DNA from: Glebionis coronaria
Lineage: Eukaryota > Streptophyta > Magnoliopsida > Asterales > Asteraceae
Reading direction: 5' to 3'
NCBI GenBank assembly: GCA_025667525.1
Contig: CM046876.1
Span: 534,428,038-534,492,037, forward strand
Length of the DNA: 64,000 nt
How positions within the stretch are numbered: position 1 is the first letter of the stretch; each line of letters starts with the position of its first letter. The notes below the pieces were generated by a model that made no database searches, had not been told where the DNA came from, and saw only the letters and a list, made by a program, of their open reading frames with translations. Shown one piece after another: positions 1-13,822 of the stretch. Position numbers and translations under genes: made by a program.

Positions 1-930
1 ATAAGATCAGGCTAAATGTTGACTTACTTTCTCTATCCATGATGTTCACGGGTTTCTGATGAATGCAACTTTTCGCCGATCTAAGCTTTATTAAGAAGAA
101 TTCAGATTTTCACTTGATAGATATTCCATCAAGTTTGATATATGAAACATAATTCACGCATCTCTTGAAGTCCTTGGGTAGATCCAGCTTATATGCCTTT
201 CAAACCAAATCTTTTACATCACCTCAATGGTCCCATACAACAGGGACTTATATCCCATGATTTGTCAGATCATTAATTCTTTTCTCCAAGGTTAAAATTT
301 TTGGCATAACTTCGCTACCCATCTGGCACTTCAAGATCTACATTTTATATTCACATAACTTCTTGCCCACTACCGGCAGTCAATAATCAGATCCTAATTT
401 CAACAATCATTTCAGGTCTCGCGGGTCGGGTATTTTGTAAGGTTAGGTTCGCCATCATAGGAAACCTTAAACCTAAAAGACATGTCCAACTCACAATGGG
501 TGTATGTCGGGTGTCTTCATCTCAACTCCTGCTTACAGATGCTCTAATATTTAGATCCTAACAAGATTCGATCTCAATCCTAATACGATGATTATCAATG
601 GTAATCCTTCCAAAGGAAAGCGATTATACGATTTATTACCAAAGGTCATTTATTCAAACATAAAATAGCACTTATATTACTTTGTATCGTTACTTTACCT
701 CGTCCCTTCGATTGGGTTGGTACATAGTACTCTCATCAAGGTTCGTTCTCAATGATTTCTGAGCAAATCTCTAGAAATTCGATGCGAAGCGAGGATCTTG
801 ATAAAGATGTTAGATACAGGCACACTATGTTTACATAACTCTTTTGCATTTATCATTAACGGGAATGATATTAGCAGATTTGGTCAGTCTGTCGACGATG
901 ACCCAAATCGTATCAAATTCAGATGATGAC
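1..930 (-). pseudogene. Decayed Ty3/gypsy integrase and C-terminal region
   Basis: Reading the minus strand, 863-919 encodes FDTIWVIVDRLTKSANIIP, which closely resembles the gypsy integrase core segment around a catalytic aspartate (VDRLTKSA). Nearer the edge, about 20-80 encodes a stretch around PVNIMDRESKS, resembling the segment just before the chromodomain of plant chromoviruses. Many stops and frameshifts separate these islands, so this is a long-dead pol 3' end. The order, integrase then chromodomain side toward lower coordinates, agrees with the minus-strand orientation inferred from the LTR and primer-binding site. Assignment rests on short motif recognition only; a profile search would settle it. 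Confidence 0.55.
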
Positions 931-3372
931 CTTTGCAATAGCTAGATGTTTACTAATGTATGAGGTGATGTCTGCCTTCATAATTGCCATCAGTACAACT
1001 TCTTCAGACAAAGATACTTTTAAATCAGAAATGACAAGAATAGAATACTTATACTTATACTTACAAATTCCAATATAACTATATCTCACAATCCTCCATA
1101 TTTAGACAATCACAAGTGGCCTTTTATACATCTAACGCCATCGGCTTCTCAATTCTAATGGTTCACATTAGCCACAAACCACTTTTATTATCTATATTAT
1201 CCTTTTTATAAGCATCGGTTATATTTTAAATTGTTCGGCAATTTATTTTGCACATTCATTATTAAGAAATACATCGTAATTGATTCTTCATATTTTCTAC
1301 ATAATGTGTCAGTAATTACGTTCACCTTCCTTCATATTTTCTAAGTTTTAGTTTCGTTTCAGCTATCATTTTTATCAGTTTTGCTTAATCCGACGTTTAA
1401 AGCGTCGATAATTATTACAACTAATTAAATAATAAATAATTAATTTTTATGAAACATAACGTAAAAATTTTAATTTTTCTTAGTTCGACCAATTATAAAA
1501 ATGTTCAAAATAGATTTGAATTTAATTAACAAGACTTTTGTTGATTTATCGAAAATAATTAAAATAATTAATAAAATCCGTAAATGTTCGAAAAACCTTC
1601 GTTTATTCTTTGGTAAAAAATTTCTTAGTTGAAAAGCAAAAATTGTCATTTCAAATTTTAAGTCATGGTTTAACAGTTTCCTCAATCCATCTTAGGTTGT
1701 CTTGAGGTATACACGAACATTTACCCCTAAACAGGAGTTTAGTTAAATGTTCTGGGTATAAGGGAATAATCCCTCAAAAGTTCTTTGTTAAAACATTTGT
1801 CAAAACACATTTGCACTTTCTTTTTGGTAAAGCCAAAAGTCTTAAAAGGGCTCTTAATTTGAAGAGTCAATATAGATTCCCTTATCTTTTAATCACACGG
1901 TCAAATAATGTAAATGATTAAGTCTTAAATCACATGTTAAATATTCAAGGTACATGTTTTTATTGTTCGGCCAATTCAGGGCAATCTACAAATAATTATT
2001 AACTCATTCTTATTCTTATAAACAAACAAATGGTCCTTAATGATCACGAGCATGAATTTATCAAATTACAGCCTACACACGTGATTCACCAATTTATGAA
2101 TACTACATGTGTGTTAGTCAATCCAAACGACAACACGTGAAACTCATAATGTTCATTACAAGTACCGGATCTAGTGATTGGAATACATAATCTTCTCCGC
2201 GGACGCGAAGTTGATAATAACCATGTCGTGGATCAAATCTTTAAAACATACGCTAGAACCTTGTAAATGATCGAGCAAATCTTCCATTTCGAGTTATGGA
2301 TATCGTTTTCGATTGTCAATTTACTCAGTTCACGCTAGAACCTTGTAAATGATCGAGCAAATCTTCCATAGCTCTTCATGATGACGAGCTCGGTAGAATA
2401 AAATCTTTCTCCGACAACTCTCTCAGTTGTACGGTAATTCCTTAAATTCAGATGGTGCTGACGTATAGTGCACAAGCCACAAGTGCAGCACTGGAAATAT
2501 AATCAATACCAATTTCGACTTGCCTTAATGGCAAAAGTCTAGGTAATTCATCAACAAATACTTCCTAAAGTTTCAGATAACAGAAACAACTTTTAATAAA
2601 TTCATATTAACTTCTTTCTAGATTATAATATCTATGACTAATTCAAAATCATTCACGGTATAATTTCAAGTCTAAATGCAGGATATGGTCATCCATCAAG
2701 AATTATTTAGATCACTTTTGATAATCAACATCTTATCTTTTAGGGAATTCTACTCGAGTTCCCATCAATTAAGACAATGTCGTCATGTCATAATCAATCA
2801 ATCCATTCTACCGGCATTATCAACTTTTCAGTTTCATTGCCGTCGATAAGATGTGAACTTCTCAAAAGACTAATAATAACTCATAATTCTTCACAAATTA
2901 AAGGATATTAGGAGTCATAACTACATTAAAAGAGTAAGGTCAATGCATAATCTATGCGAGAGAATTTCAAATCATATACAGACGAAAACATTTAACGAAT
3001 ATGAATATATCCCATGTTTTCATAATTTGAGTACGCATTCGAAAGCTCCTCGGATCGTTACCCAGGTCATTCAAATGAAATCAAATCATAAGAAATGATA
3101 AGAACGTCAATACATCTAGTCGGGCATCAACACTCGGTAATCAGATACTTTTCCTAAGAATCTCACTACGGGAGAATTGGACAAGAAAGAATTGTCAATT
3201 GTCAAATAAGACAATTTCCACAGATGAGTAAATTCGACTCAGAAGAATAGATGCTGAAAGCACATATGTAGGTATCCCCAACACTATGTCCCTATTTTTC
3301 ACTTTTTGCAGATCTCATAAATTTTAATCTTTCACAATCTTCAAAGAAAATTTAGTGTTTATTAATCAGTTT
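931..3372 (-). mobile_element. Non-coding, decayed internal (pol) sequence of element F
   Basis: This stretch should hold the RT and RNase H part of F, judging from integrase on its left and the F gag side beyond H. I could not find a readable RT motif in either strand, and the small ORFs present look like chance. One exact 37 bp direct repeat occurs at 2251-2287 and 2333-2369. The stretch ends at 3368-3372 with AGTTT, the target duplicated by insertion of H. Confidence 0.45.
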
Positions 3373-3797
3373 TGTAACACCCCAAATTACCACGCAGCGG
3401 AATACCACTTTGGGGCGCTACTCATAGCACATCGCACACAATCATAGACAACGACCTCAAAAGAGACGTTAAAATAATATACAACCTTGTCTAAAAAGTT
3501 TCCCATCCCAATATATATATAATCAGAGTAGCGTTTGTCCCAAAAACCGTTACCAATCACAATACATTAATCAAAGACTTAAAAGTCATTTATTCACTTC
3601 AAAGGATGGAAAAATAATATAAAGTTTAGACAAGTAAGCACCAACTTCCTCCCTGCATGCTCCGCTACTATCCATCTTGATTACCTGAAATACATGCTAA
3701 AAATCATCAACACAAAGGTTGAGCAAGTCTATAGGTTTTACAAATCATAATTTAAACACAAGAATTTTAATCATCTCAAGCTTATCACACAGATAAG

Positions 3798-3981
<184 letters not shown>

Positions 3982-6150
3982 AAATGCCTTAAGCTCATGC
4001 TACTGAACCTTAACCAACACGTCAAACCGTCTCACTTACGGCGCCCCTACTGAAAGGTAATATTGTCATATACCAGCGACCTCTTATACATAATATCCCT
4101 TTCAGGTGCTCACAAGGATACATACCCTAGGATAAGGTTTGTCAAACTCAAATAGATCTACCATATGTATTAGCGTTTACCTCGCAAGGTAATTAACAGC
4201 ACATGAAATTCAGGGACTTCATAAGACAATGGTACTTAGGCATTTATCATCATATTCGGGTCCAGTATACCGAAAACAACTTGTGTTCCTTTTATAAAAA
4301 CAAGCATGTATTCCCCCTCGCGGGTTTAAAAATCATTTACAAGATAGTATAAAGCGAGGCTATAGACTTACCTTAAACGAAGACAATCAGCAGAATACAA
4401 GTGTCAACACCTCACGGCATATCATAACCTAATACTACTTCACATAATTATCAAACAACACCACATAATCTACACGGCTTGATTCCAATAGTCGCAATAC
4501 ACCATAAATAGCTAATAATCATGTAACGTCAACAATATCCTTCGGCGACCTTGAACTGCAATTAATTGCACAGCTATGCTCCAATCGTTTGGTGAGGTTT
4601 ATATTTTGGTGTTTTCCCGATGGATGGTTACATCGACCCGACACAAAATAAATTAATAAAATTTAACTCGTAAAACTTTGGTGGTTGCCCAAAATAAAAT
4701 AAAATGATAAAACATTTCATATAATATATTCAGTATATATTTTATATGTGAAAATGGCGCACATAAATCATGTCGTAAGTTACTATTTATAATAACATTC
4801 AAAATGTATTTCTTAAATTATATACTATATCCCTCAGTTATAATAGTGTATACGAAGTTATTTTTATATAATTCGACACTCGTTCGAAAATCATTATATA
4901 ATTCATTAAAATTTATTTATCATATATAACGTTACATGTCATATTAACTGGAATAATACTTTTCGAAAATTATTATATAATGTATTTATTCGTTAACTAT
5001 TTCTTTTATAAAAGTATACATTTTTAGAAAATTTCGGCATGACCTTGCCATTTTTATAACATTTCCATATATATAAAATACATAATTTTTCCCACATTTC
5101 TCAATCAATATCCAATTAATACTTTCCTTGGCCAATATTCTAATTAAGGTATACTCAATTACTCTAATTGCTATATTAAATGTATATTCCCACCACTAAT
5201 ATTTTAATTACTTTCCATTTCTCCTTAATTAATTTCTTTCCATATTTCAATTAATACCATAATTAATATATTAATTATCCACCATTAATATTTTAATTAA
5301 TTTCCATATAACATTAAATAATTTTATATTTTAATATACCATTTATTAATAATAATATTAATAACAATACTCTTTTAAATATATATTTATTTATTCATTT
5401 ATTATAAATCCTCAAATAATTATTTATCTCATTTTATCAAATAATAATAAATATTATTATTATAATATTTTCAGAATCTTCCACTTTACATTTTATTATA
5501 CCATTTATTTATTTTAATTATTTGTTTATACCTATTAATAATAATTAAAATTAATTAAACAGATTATAATTATATAAAACAGTAATTAACAATAATTAAT
5601 AATAATTATACATTACCACCACAACCCAACACCACCATCGTGGTTGCTGTGATGAAGTCCGGCCGTCCAGCCGCCACCACAGCGGTGGTCCGACGGCGGC
5701 AGCCCCCCTTTTGGTCAAATCTATAGCCAAAAACCACCATTATGAAAATAAAAGTAAACTAAATAAATTATTTTGTCTAATATTGATTGTAAACATCTTG
5801 CATGTATAGATCCGAAATAGATATGGGGTTTTGGGGGGTTTTCAAGGTATACCCACATGTTGAGATGGTGAATCCGTCACCCACACACCACCATACGGCG
5901 GCGGCGGTCGGAAAACACCACCACAGCGGCGGTTTAGGAATGGCAACGAAGAGGAGACGATTTTGGATAGAGTGGGTATGAGATTCGGGTAGATCGGAGC
6001 TTTTGGAACACTTTTGGTCTCGCCGGAAAAAATGGAGGTCCGCCGGAAAACTTTTCCGGCGGGTGCACATTGTTGGCAACCATGGGAGAGTTTTAAAGCT
6101 TGTGTGTGTGTTTTATTTTGTTGTAAATGAGAAAAGTGTGTATAATTTTC

Positions 6151-6158
6151 CTTTTATA
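6151..6158 (-). promoter_or_regulatory. Putative TATA box of H LTR (3' copy)
   Basis: The minus strand reads TATAAAAG followed by an A/C-rich leader and, about 70 nt on, an ATG in a CCATGG context (6083). The arrangement is conserved in the other LTR at 11360-11367. It is the best candidate for the element promoter; no start site can be proven from sequence. Confidence 0.55.
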
Positions 6159-6796
6159 CCTAAACAATTTAAAACTAAATGACAAGTATATAAACTTTAG
6201 GGTAAATTCTGTAAATCTTTTATTTACTTTCGTACAATAAGCGTTCGACGCTCGTTTGGGCGACTTAACGGACGATTCAAGTCACGAGACTTGCGCCATC
6301 GTTTTTAAAATCATTTTTCCAATAAATGTGAGTCCTTACTTTGTCGATTTTCGAAAACATTTACTATTATTTATTTAAATGCTCGTTTAATCATTTTTAG
6401 CTATTTCGGTTAGATTTCGCCGTAAAGATAAAATGTAAATTTTATTACTCACGTTATTAGAAACGTTTTAGGATATAATGAAAAATAATATTCCTTCATA
6501 TTTTCTAAGTTTTAGTTTTGAATCGTTTCAACTATTATTTTTATCAGTTCTGCTCAGTCCGTCGTTTAAAACGTCGATAAATATTACAAGTAATTAAAGA
6601 ATAAATTTTTAATTTTACGAAACGTAAACGTAAAAATTTTAAATTTCTCAGTTCATAAACTAAAAGAAAATATTCAAAATAAATTTGAATTTTAGCTAAC
6701 ACGATCTTCGTTAAATTATCGAAAATAAATAACAAGTTTCGTAAACGTTCGAAAAATCTTAATTTAAACTTTGGTCAAAATTTTCGGGTTGTTATA

Positions 6797-6813
6797 TCAT
6801 CCACTCCTTTAGG
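6797..6813 (-). other. Polypurine tract of element H
   Basis: In element sense the 17 nt next to the 3' LTR read CCTAAAGGAGTGGATGA, a purine-rich tract directly abutting the LTR start TATAACAACC. This position and composition are those expected of a plus-strand primer and confirm the minus orientation. Confidence 0.65.
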
Positions 6814-8576
6814 AAGCGACGTCCCGGCGCTTAATTCGCATATGATAGTCTTCAGTCTAACAGTGAAGAGTGAAAAACAGGCAAGTCATCGTCTAAGTTT
6901 CAAAGAAAGTCGAAAGATATTATATGGTACATGTTCTCCATGATCGGACGTCATTGGACAATGCCGTCTCAAGTTCTCACAACTTACGATCATTCGGCTA
7001 GATCACATGCCACATAAGTATCTAAAAGCAAAAGGTCAAACATAAATATCAAATACAGATTTCCGTCGTTGGTCATCGAGTAAAATCTGGAATGAACCCT
7101 TAATAATAGCAAGTAAAATTACAAAATCTTCACATCCACGATAAGTCGCCGTTGATGACTTGATCCTCAGTCAATCTACAAGTACACGCATAAATCCAGG
7201 TGACGCTTAAACAAGTCGCCTACTCTCGGATCGGTTAACGGTTCTTAACAATTAACTTATACAGCTCGCGATCATCGAGACACATTAGAAATGGTCCATA
7301 AAAACAAATCACAATTCGAGGGAAGTCCAACGGGTTATTCGTACATAAATGATAATCAACGATCATCATAATGACGATGTCATCGAACGATTCATATCTA
7401 CGAAACACGATTCGAAGGAAGACGTACGCACACCAAAAGTCCATAAATTGAGCCAGACATACTTGGGTCCACTCATTTATAACTCCTTGTCTACATCAAA
7501 AGGCGTCCCCTTTCATGTATACAAGATTTTATAAACTTACGGTTCGGAAACTTATAACTTTCTTGTTCAAATGAAAAGGCGTCCCAATCCAATTCAACAA
7601 AACGATTTATAAGTCAACCTACTCAAGCATTACTACCTCTCAACACGATATCGTATGAAAATACCATGGTAAATATAAGGTGTCAATAAACTTATATCAT
7701 GATTTCCGTATTCAAACGTCCCATTCCATTTAAATAAGGAAAACATGACAATCTCAGGTCCAGTACTTTAAAATTTTCTTGTTCAAATGTCCTAATCCAT
7801 TTAAATAAGACAACCTTAAACGACTCTTAGTTGGGCGAGTTAAAATATATATATCTAAATGTCCCATTCCATTTAGATACACAGTAATAAGTCACTCAAC
7901 CGAATGACTACTACGAGCATATCATTGTTGTACCCAAACTATATATATTTGATTAGGATATATATATCTTAAGTCCAACATTGGCATCCTCCTTTCGCCA
8001 ATAAAACGTGGTCATATAAAATTAAATCACTCGTCGCATTACGTAGGAGATATCGCCTCGGATAAATGATTCTTCAAAATCATAAGAAGTAACGAAAACA
8101 CGAACATCGCATTTATCAATTACGTTTCGAAAGAAGATGTCCAAAAATGGCACATCACGATACGATGATAACAATCAAACTTAAACAAGTCCATATGCGA
8201 TAGGTTACGAAACAATATATACATACTCAACGTATCAAACGAGTTTCACGCTCGTATTCAGATAATACATAATTATCAAGATCGGTGATTGGCAGTGAAA
8301 CCAATTCCGATACAAAACCGCATTATTAAATGTACGAAAATCATTCAAGGAACATTGCTTCGCGTGCAATGCCTTTAAATACCAGAGTATATTCATAAAT
8401 ATACATATTACTATTGCTACATACACATAGGTTCACATAAAGATAATCAATAAAAATTAATACAAGAATAGCCTTACCGGAGCCATACGGAGTAGTTGCG
8501 TGCTTAAAACCTTTTAAAACATACCAAAAGTTATAGTTTAGGCTTTTCAAAATTGACCTAGTTCTCTATAACTTGT

Positions 8577-8590
8577 GGCTCTGATTACCA
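8577..8590 (-). other. Primer-binding site of element H (tRNA-iMet type, imperfect)
   Basis: In element sense the sequence is TGGTAATCAGAGCC. This matches the usual plant LTR-element site TGGTATCAGAGCC apart from one extra A. It lies 3 nt inside the 5' LTR boundary at 8594. Confidence 0.75.
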
Positions 8591-9019
8591 ATCTGTAACA
8601 CCCCCAAATTACCACGCAGCGGAATACCACTTTGGGGGGCTACTCATAGCACATCGCACACAATCATAGACAACGACCTCAAAAGAGTCGTTAAAATAAT
8701 ATACAACCTCGTCTAAAAAGTTTCCCATCACAATATATATATAATCAGAGTAGCGTTTGTCCCAAAAACCATTACCAATCACAATACATTAATCAAAGAC
8801 TTAAAAGTCATTTATTCACTTCAAAGGATGGAAAAATAATATAAAGTTTAGACAAGTAAGCACCAACTTCCTCCCTGCATGCTCCGCTGCTATCCATCTT
8901 GACTACCTGAAATACATGCTAAAAATCATCAACACAAAGGTTGAGCAAGTCTATAGGTTTTACAAATCATAATTTGAACACAAGAATTTTAATCATCTCA
9001 AGCTTATCACACAGATAAG

Positions 9020-9175
<156 letters not shown>

Positions 9176-11359
9176 AAATGCCTTAAGCTCATGCTACTGA
9201 ACCTTAACCAACACGTCAAACCGTCTCACTTACGGCGCCCCTACTGAAAGGTAATATTGTCATATACCAGCGACCTCTTATACATAATATCCCTTTCAGG
9301 TGCTCACAAGGATACATACCCTAGGATAAGGTTTGTCAAACTCAAATAGATCTACCATATGTATTAGCGTTTACCTCGCAAGGTAATTAACAGCACATGA
9401 AATTCAGGGACTTCATAAGACAATGGTACTTAGGCATTTGTCATCATATTCGGGTCCAACATACCGAAAACAACTTGTGTTCCTTTTATAAAAACAAGCA
9501 TGTATTCCCCCTCGCGGGTTTAAAAATCATTTACAAGATAGTATAAAGCGAGGCTATAGACTTACCTTAAACGAAGACAATCAGCAGAATACAAGTGTCA
9601 ACACCTCACGGCATATCATAACCTAATACTGCTTCACATAATTATCAAACAACACCACATAATCTACACGGCTTGATTCCAATGGTCGCAATACTCCATA
9701 AATAGCTAATAATCATGTAACGTCAACAATATCCTTCCGCGACCTTGAACTGCAATTAATTCCACAGGTATGCTCCAATCGTTTGGTGAGGTTTATATTT
9801 TGGTGTTTTCCCGATGGATGGTTACATCGGCTCGACACAAAATAAATTAATAAAATTTAACTCGTAAAACTTTGGTGGTTGGCCAAAATAAAATAAAATG
9901 ATAAAACATTTCATATAATATATTCAGTATATATTTTATATGTGAAAATGGCGCACATAAATCATGTCGTAAGTTACTATTTATAATAACATTCAAAATG
10001 TATTTCTTAAATTATATACTATATCCTTCGGTTATAATAGTGTATACGAAGTTATTTTTATATAATTCGACACTCGTTCGAAAATCATTATATAATTCAT
10101 TAAAATTTATTTATCATATATAACGTTACATGTCATATTAACTGGAATAATACTTTTCGAAAATTATTATATAACGTATTTATTCGTTAACTATTTCTTT
10201 TATAAAAGTATACATTTTTAGAAAATTTCGGCATGACCTTGCCGTTTTTATAACATTTTCATGTATATAAAATACATAATTTTTCCCACATTTCTCAATC
10301 AATATCCAATTAATACTTTCCTTGGTCAATATTCTAATTAAGGTATACTCAATCATTCTAATTGCTATATTAAATGTATATTCCCACCATTAATATTTTA
10401 ATTACTTTCCATTTCTCCATAATTAATTTCTTTCCATATTTCAATTAATACCATAATTAATATATTAATTATCCACCATTAATATTTTAATTACTTTCCA
10501 TATAACATTAAATAATTTTATATTTTAATATACCATTTATTAATAATAATAATATTAATAACAATACTCTTTTAAATATATATTTATTTATTTATTTATT
10601 ATAAATCCTCAAATAATTATTTATCTCATTTTATCAAATAATAATAAATATTATTATTATAATATTTTCAAAATCTTCCACTTTACATTTTATTATACCA
10701 TTTATTTATTTTAATTATTTATTTATACCTATTAATAATAATTAAAATTAATTAAACAGATTATAATTATATAAAACAGTAATTAACAATAACTAATAAT
10801 AATTATACATTACCACCACAACCCAACACCACCATCGTGGTTGCTGTGATGAAGTCCGGCCGTCCAGCCGCCACCACAGCGGTGGTCCGGCGACGGCACC
10901 CCCCCTTTTGGTCAAATCTATAGCCAAAAACCACTATTATGAAAATAAAAGTAAACTAAATAAATTATTTTGTCTAATATTGATTGTAACCATCTTGCAT
11001 GTATAGATCCGAAATAGATATGGGGTTTTTGGGGGTTTTCAAGGTATACCCACATGTTGAGATGGTGAATCCGTCACCCACACACCACCATACGGCGGCG
11101 GCGCCCGGAAAACACCACCACAGCGGCGGTTTAGGAATGGCAGCGAAGAGGAGAAGATTTTGGATAGAGTGGGTATGAGATTCGGGTAGATCGGGGATTT
11201 TCGAACACTTTTGGTCTCGCCGGAAAAAATGGAGGTCCGCCGGAAAACTCGCCGGAAAACTTTTCCGGCGGGTGCACATTGTTGGCAGCCATGGGAGAGT
11301 TTTAAAGCTTGTGTGTGTGTTTTATTTTGTTGTAAATGAGAAAAGTGTGTATAATTTTC

Positions 11360-11367
11360 CTTTTATA
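11360..11367 (-). promoter_or_regulatory. Putative TATA box of H LTR (5' copy, the one driving transcription)
   Basis: TATAAAAG on the minus strand, conserved with 6151-6158. Because H points left, this right-hand copy would start the genomic transcript, about 2.7 kb before the primer-binding site, giving an unusually long R/U5 portion. Confidence 0.55.
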
Positions 11368-13109
11368 CCTAAACAATTTAAAACTAAATGACAAGTATAT
11401 AAACTTTAGGGTAAATTCTGTAAATCTTTTATTTACTTTCGTACAATAAGCGTTTGACGCTCGTTTGGGCGACTTAACGGACGATTCAAGTCACGAGACT
11501 TGCGCCATCGTTTTTAAAATCATTTTTCCAATAAATGTGAGTCCTTACTTTGTCGATTTTCGAAAACATTTACTATTATTTATTTAAATGCTCGTTTAAT
11601 CATTTTTAGCTATTTCGGTTAGATTTCTCCGTAAAGATAAAATGTAAATTTTATTACTCACGTTATTAGCAACGTTTTAGGATATAATGAAAAATAATAT
11701 TCCTTCATATTTTCTAAGTTTTAGTTTTGAATCGTTTCAACTATTATTTTTATCAGTTCCGCTCAGTCCGTCGTTTAAAACGTCGATAAATATTACAAGT
11801 AATTAAATAATAAATATTTAATTTTACGAAATGTAAACGTAAAAATTTTAAATTTCTCAGTTCATAAACTAAAAGAAAATATTCAAAATAAATTTGAATT
11901 TTAGCTAACACGATCTTCGTTAAATTATCGAAAATAAATAACAAGTTTCGTAAACGTTCGAAAAATCTTAATTTAAACTTTGGTCAAAATTTTCGGGTTG
12001 TTATAAGTTTCATGGTGACTACTAATCAGCCTTGCATGGTCCATTCCAAATTGTATGTAGGCGCGCAACTATATACAATTTCAAGATTAACGATGCAATA
12101 CTCAGTTCGTCTAAATTTTATCATCATGTTTATAATAAAAACATGTTCATGCTTAATTCTTAAATAAGAATCAAGAATAAATTTACAAAGATTTTCTTTG
12201 TTATGAAAACAATTAAGTTTTCCAAGGTGTTTTATGAACAACTTCGTTTTGATAACAATCACTTATAAATCTCACTTTGAATAATCCTTATTGTGATGAA
12301 AATTAAATTTTCTCAAAGGATACCGTTTTAACTTTATAAAAACAATGTGTGATCTGCGAAAGAGTGATGAAAAGTTGTTCATCAAGAACTAACTACAATA
12401 CGATATGAAATGAGCCTTAGCCAAATAATCATGAGGTGCATGACCTCGATGGCACTCAAAAAGAATAATCCGCAACGTAACTCAATTCGAGATGAGTACT
12501 TGTTCAATGGTTGCATCACTAATGCGAACATTAGGATGAAGCAATAAAAGATAGATAACATCGATATATGTAAGATTTAGCAATCAAAGGTAGTCTTTTT
12601 CATTAATCACAAACAAGTCAAAATTGTACCGTAACACATTACATGTCACTATGTCATACAATTCTCAGAACTCATCCTACCAACTGATGTCTCAGTGAAA
12701 TTATGTATTATTTTTAAAAGATACCACAATGAATACTAATCTACAAGAGTCATTAGGTGTCCCACCTGTCCCGGAAGATCCATCGGTCCCAATTTAGAAG
12801 AAGATTTCTTCAATTTATTTATTGGACACTGGGCATCCTCGTCATTGGACAATGGACTAGGAACAACCCTTAACACGAATCAACAATCAGTTAAAACCTT
12901 ATAATTCAATCACAGAACTTAACGACTTCCTCTTAACAATTTCATATTCCAGATGGGTTAAATTTTACTTTATTCAAGTTTCAACCAGTTTTATACTCAA
13001 TTCGATATCCTACCTCATTCTCCAATACTTTCAATCTTATGCTTAGACCTTGAAAGGGCAATAAAAGTTCGATATGATCAACACTTAATTTCCAATCCTA
13101 TAACTCCTT

Positions 13110-13315
13110 TATCAATAATTATCAAATGAGTCACTAGTATGAAATGACTCAATCATTCAATTAGACTTCTCGGAAAGGTACTAGTGGCATGAGGCTTTTG
13201 GGTAATGGTTCCAATGACAGCCTCAAGTGCAACATTCACCCTTTCGATTTCAATTTAAGAATTGGATGACAACGAATCAGATGACATCTTTCTAGGTGGT
13301 AACATTTTTGTCAAA
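13110..13315 (-). pseudogene. Possible decayed gag start of element F
   Basis: On the minus strand an ATG at 13315 begins MLPPRKMSSDS, resembling the basic MPPRR-type start of plant gypsy gag proteins, and an in-frame TAA follows within 20 codons. Past the stop, the frame continues with VNVALEAVIGT-like sequence before more stops. It is correctly placed about 0.5 kb after the F LTR. The call rests on position and a short resemblance only. Confidence 0.3.
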
Positions 13316-13807
13316 CTCCACTCTATAAGGAAAGATCGTCATGACATCGATATCAGATTTAATCTCGCCAATTCTTCATCAGTATCACAATCAACTAATA
13401 TCTACATTTCTACGAATATCAACCATTTGTTGGGATCATAAATATCCACAACTTGGTTTAGATCTAGGATAGCTAGAATTCCTACGAGAATAGCTTCGAT
13501 TAATTTACTAGGGGATTTAGGGTTTCTTGTGACAATCTACGTCGTATAAATACCTTGTATAAATATCAAAATAATCATCAAACAATCATGTAATCAAATT
13601 ACATCATATGTATATATATAATCCAAGTTATATATATATTAAAATAACACTTCTCAGTCTGGCCTTGTCGGTAACTCGGGAATTCTTCGGCACCGTTATA
13701 GTCAAAAGATTTTTAGACATTTTGTGAAAAATGTTTATAGTTAAAATATTTTGAAATGTTTTAGTCAAAACCTTGGTTTTAAAAATCTTTCGTTCTCTAT
13801 AACGAGA

Positions 13808-13819
13808 GCTCTGGTACCA
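13808..13819 (-). other. Primer-binding site of element F (tRNA-iMet type)
   Basis: In element sense TGGTACCAGAGC, one mismatch from TGGTATCAGAGC. It lies 3 nt from the LTR edge at 13823 and fixes F on the minus strand. Confidence 0.7.
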
Positions 13820-13822
13820 AAC

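Larger units (their letters stand above)
6797..8593 (-). mobile_element. Internal region of element H, non-coding
   Basis: About 1.8 kb between the LTRs. No ORF of the region resembles gag, protease, integrase or RT on either strand. A short repeated block close to TCCCATTCCATTTAAATAAG appears around 7575-7600, 7718-7740, 7790-7812 and 7860-7880, roughly 70-150 bp apart. The right end carries the primer-binding site. The region may have packaging or dimerisation functions, which is inference only. Confidence 0.7.
12006..13822 (-). mobile_element. Gag-side internal region of element F, decayed
   Basis: This DNA lies between H (right target duplication at 12006-12010) and the F LTR. It is non-coding apart from a possible gag start near 13315. 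The right end contains a primer-binding site. Small ORFs here, such as 12026-12262 on the minus strand, match nothing I recognise. Confidence 0.5.

Noticed and set aside
5777..6079. 100-residue minus-strand ORF in the H LTR (also 10974-11279)
   Set aside because: Present in both LTR copies, but differs by indel and substitutions, has no recognisable motif, and lies in the GC-rich leader; likely chance.
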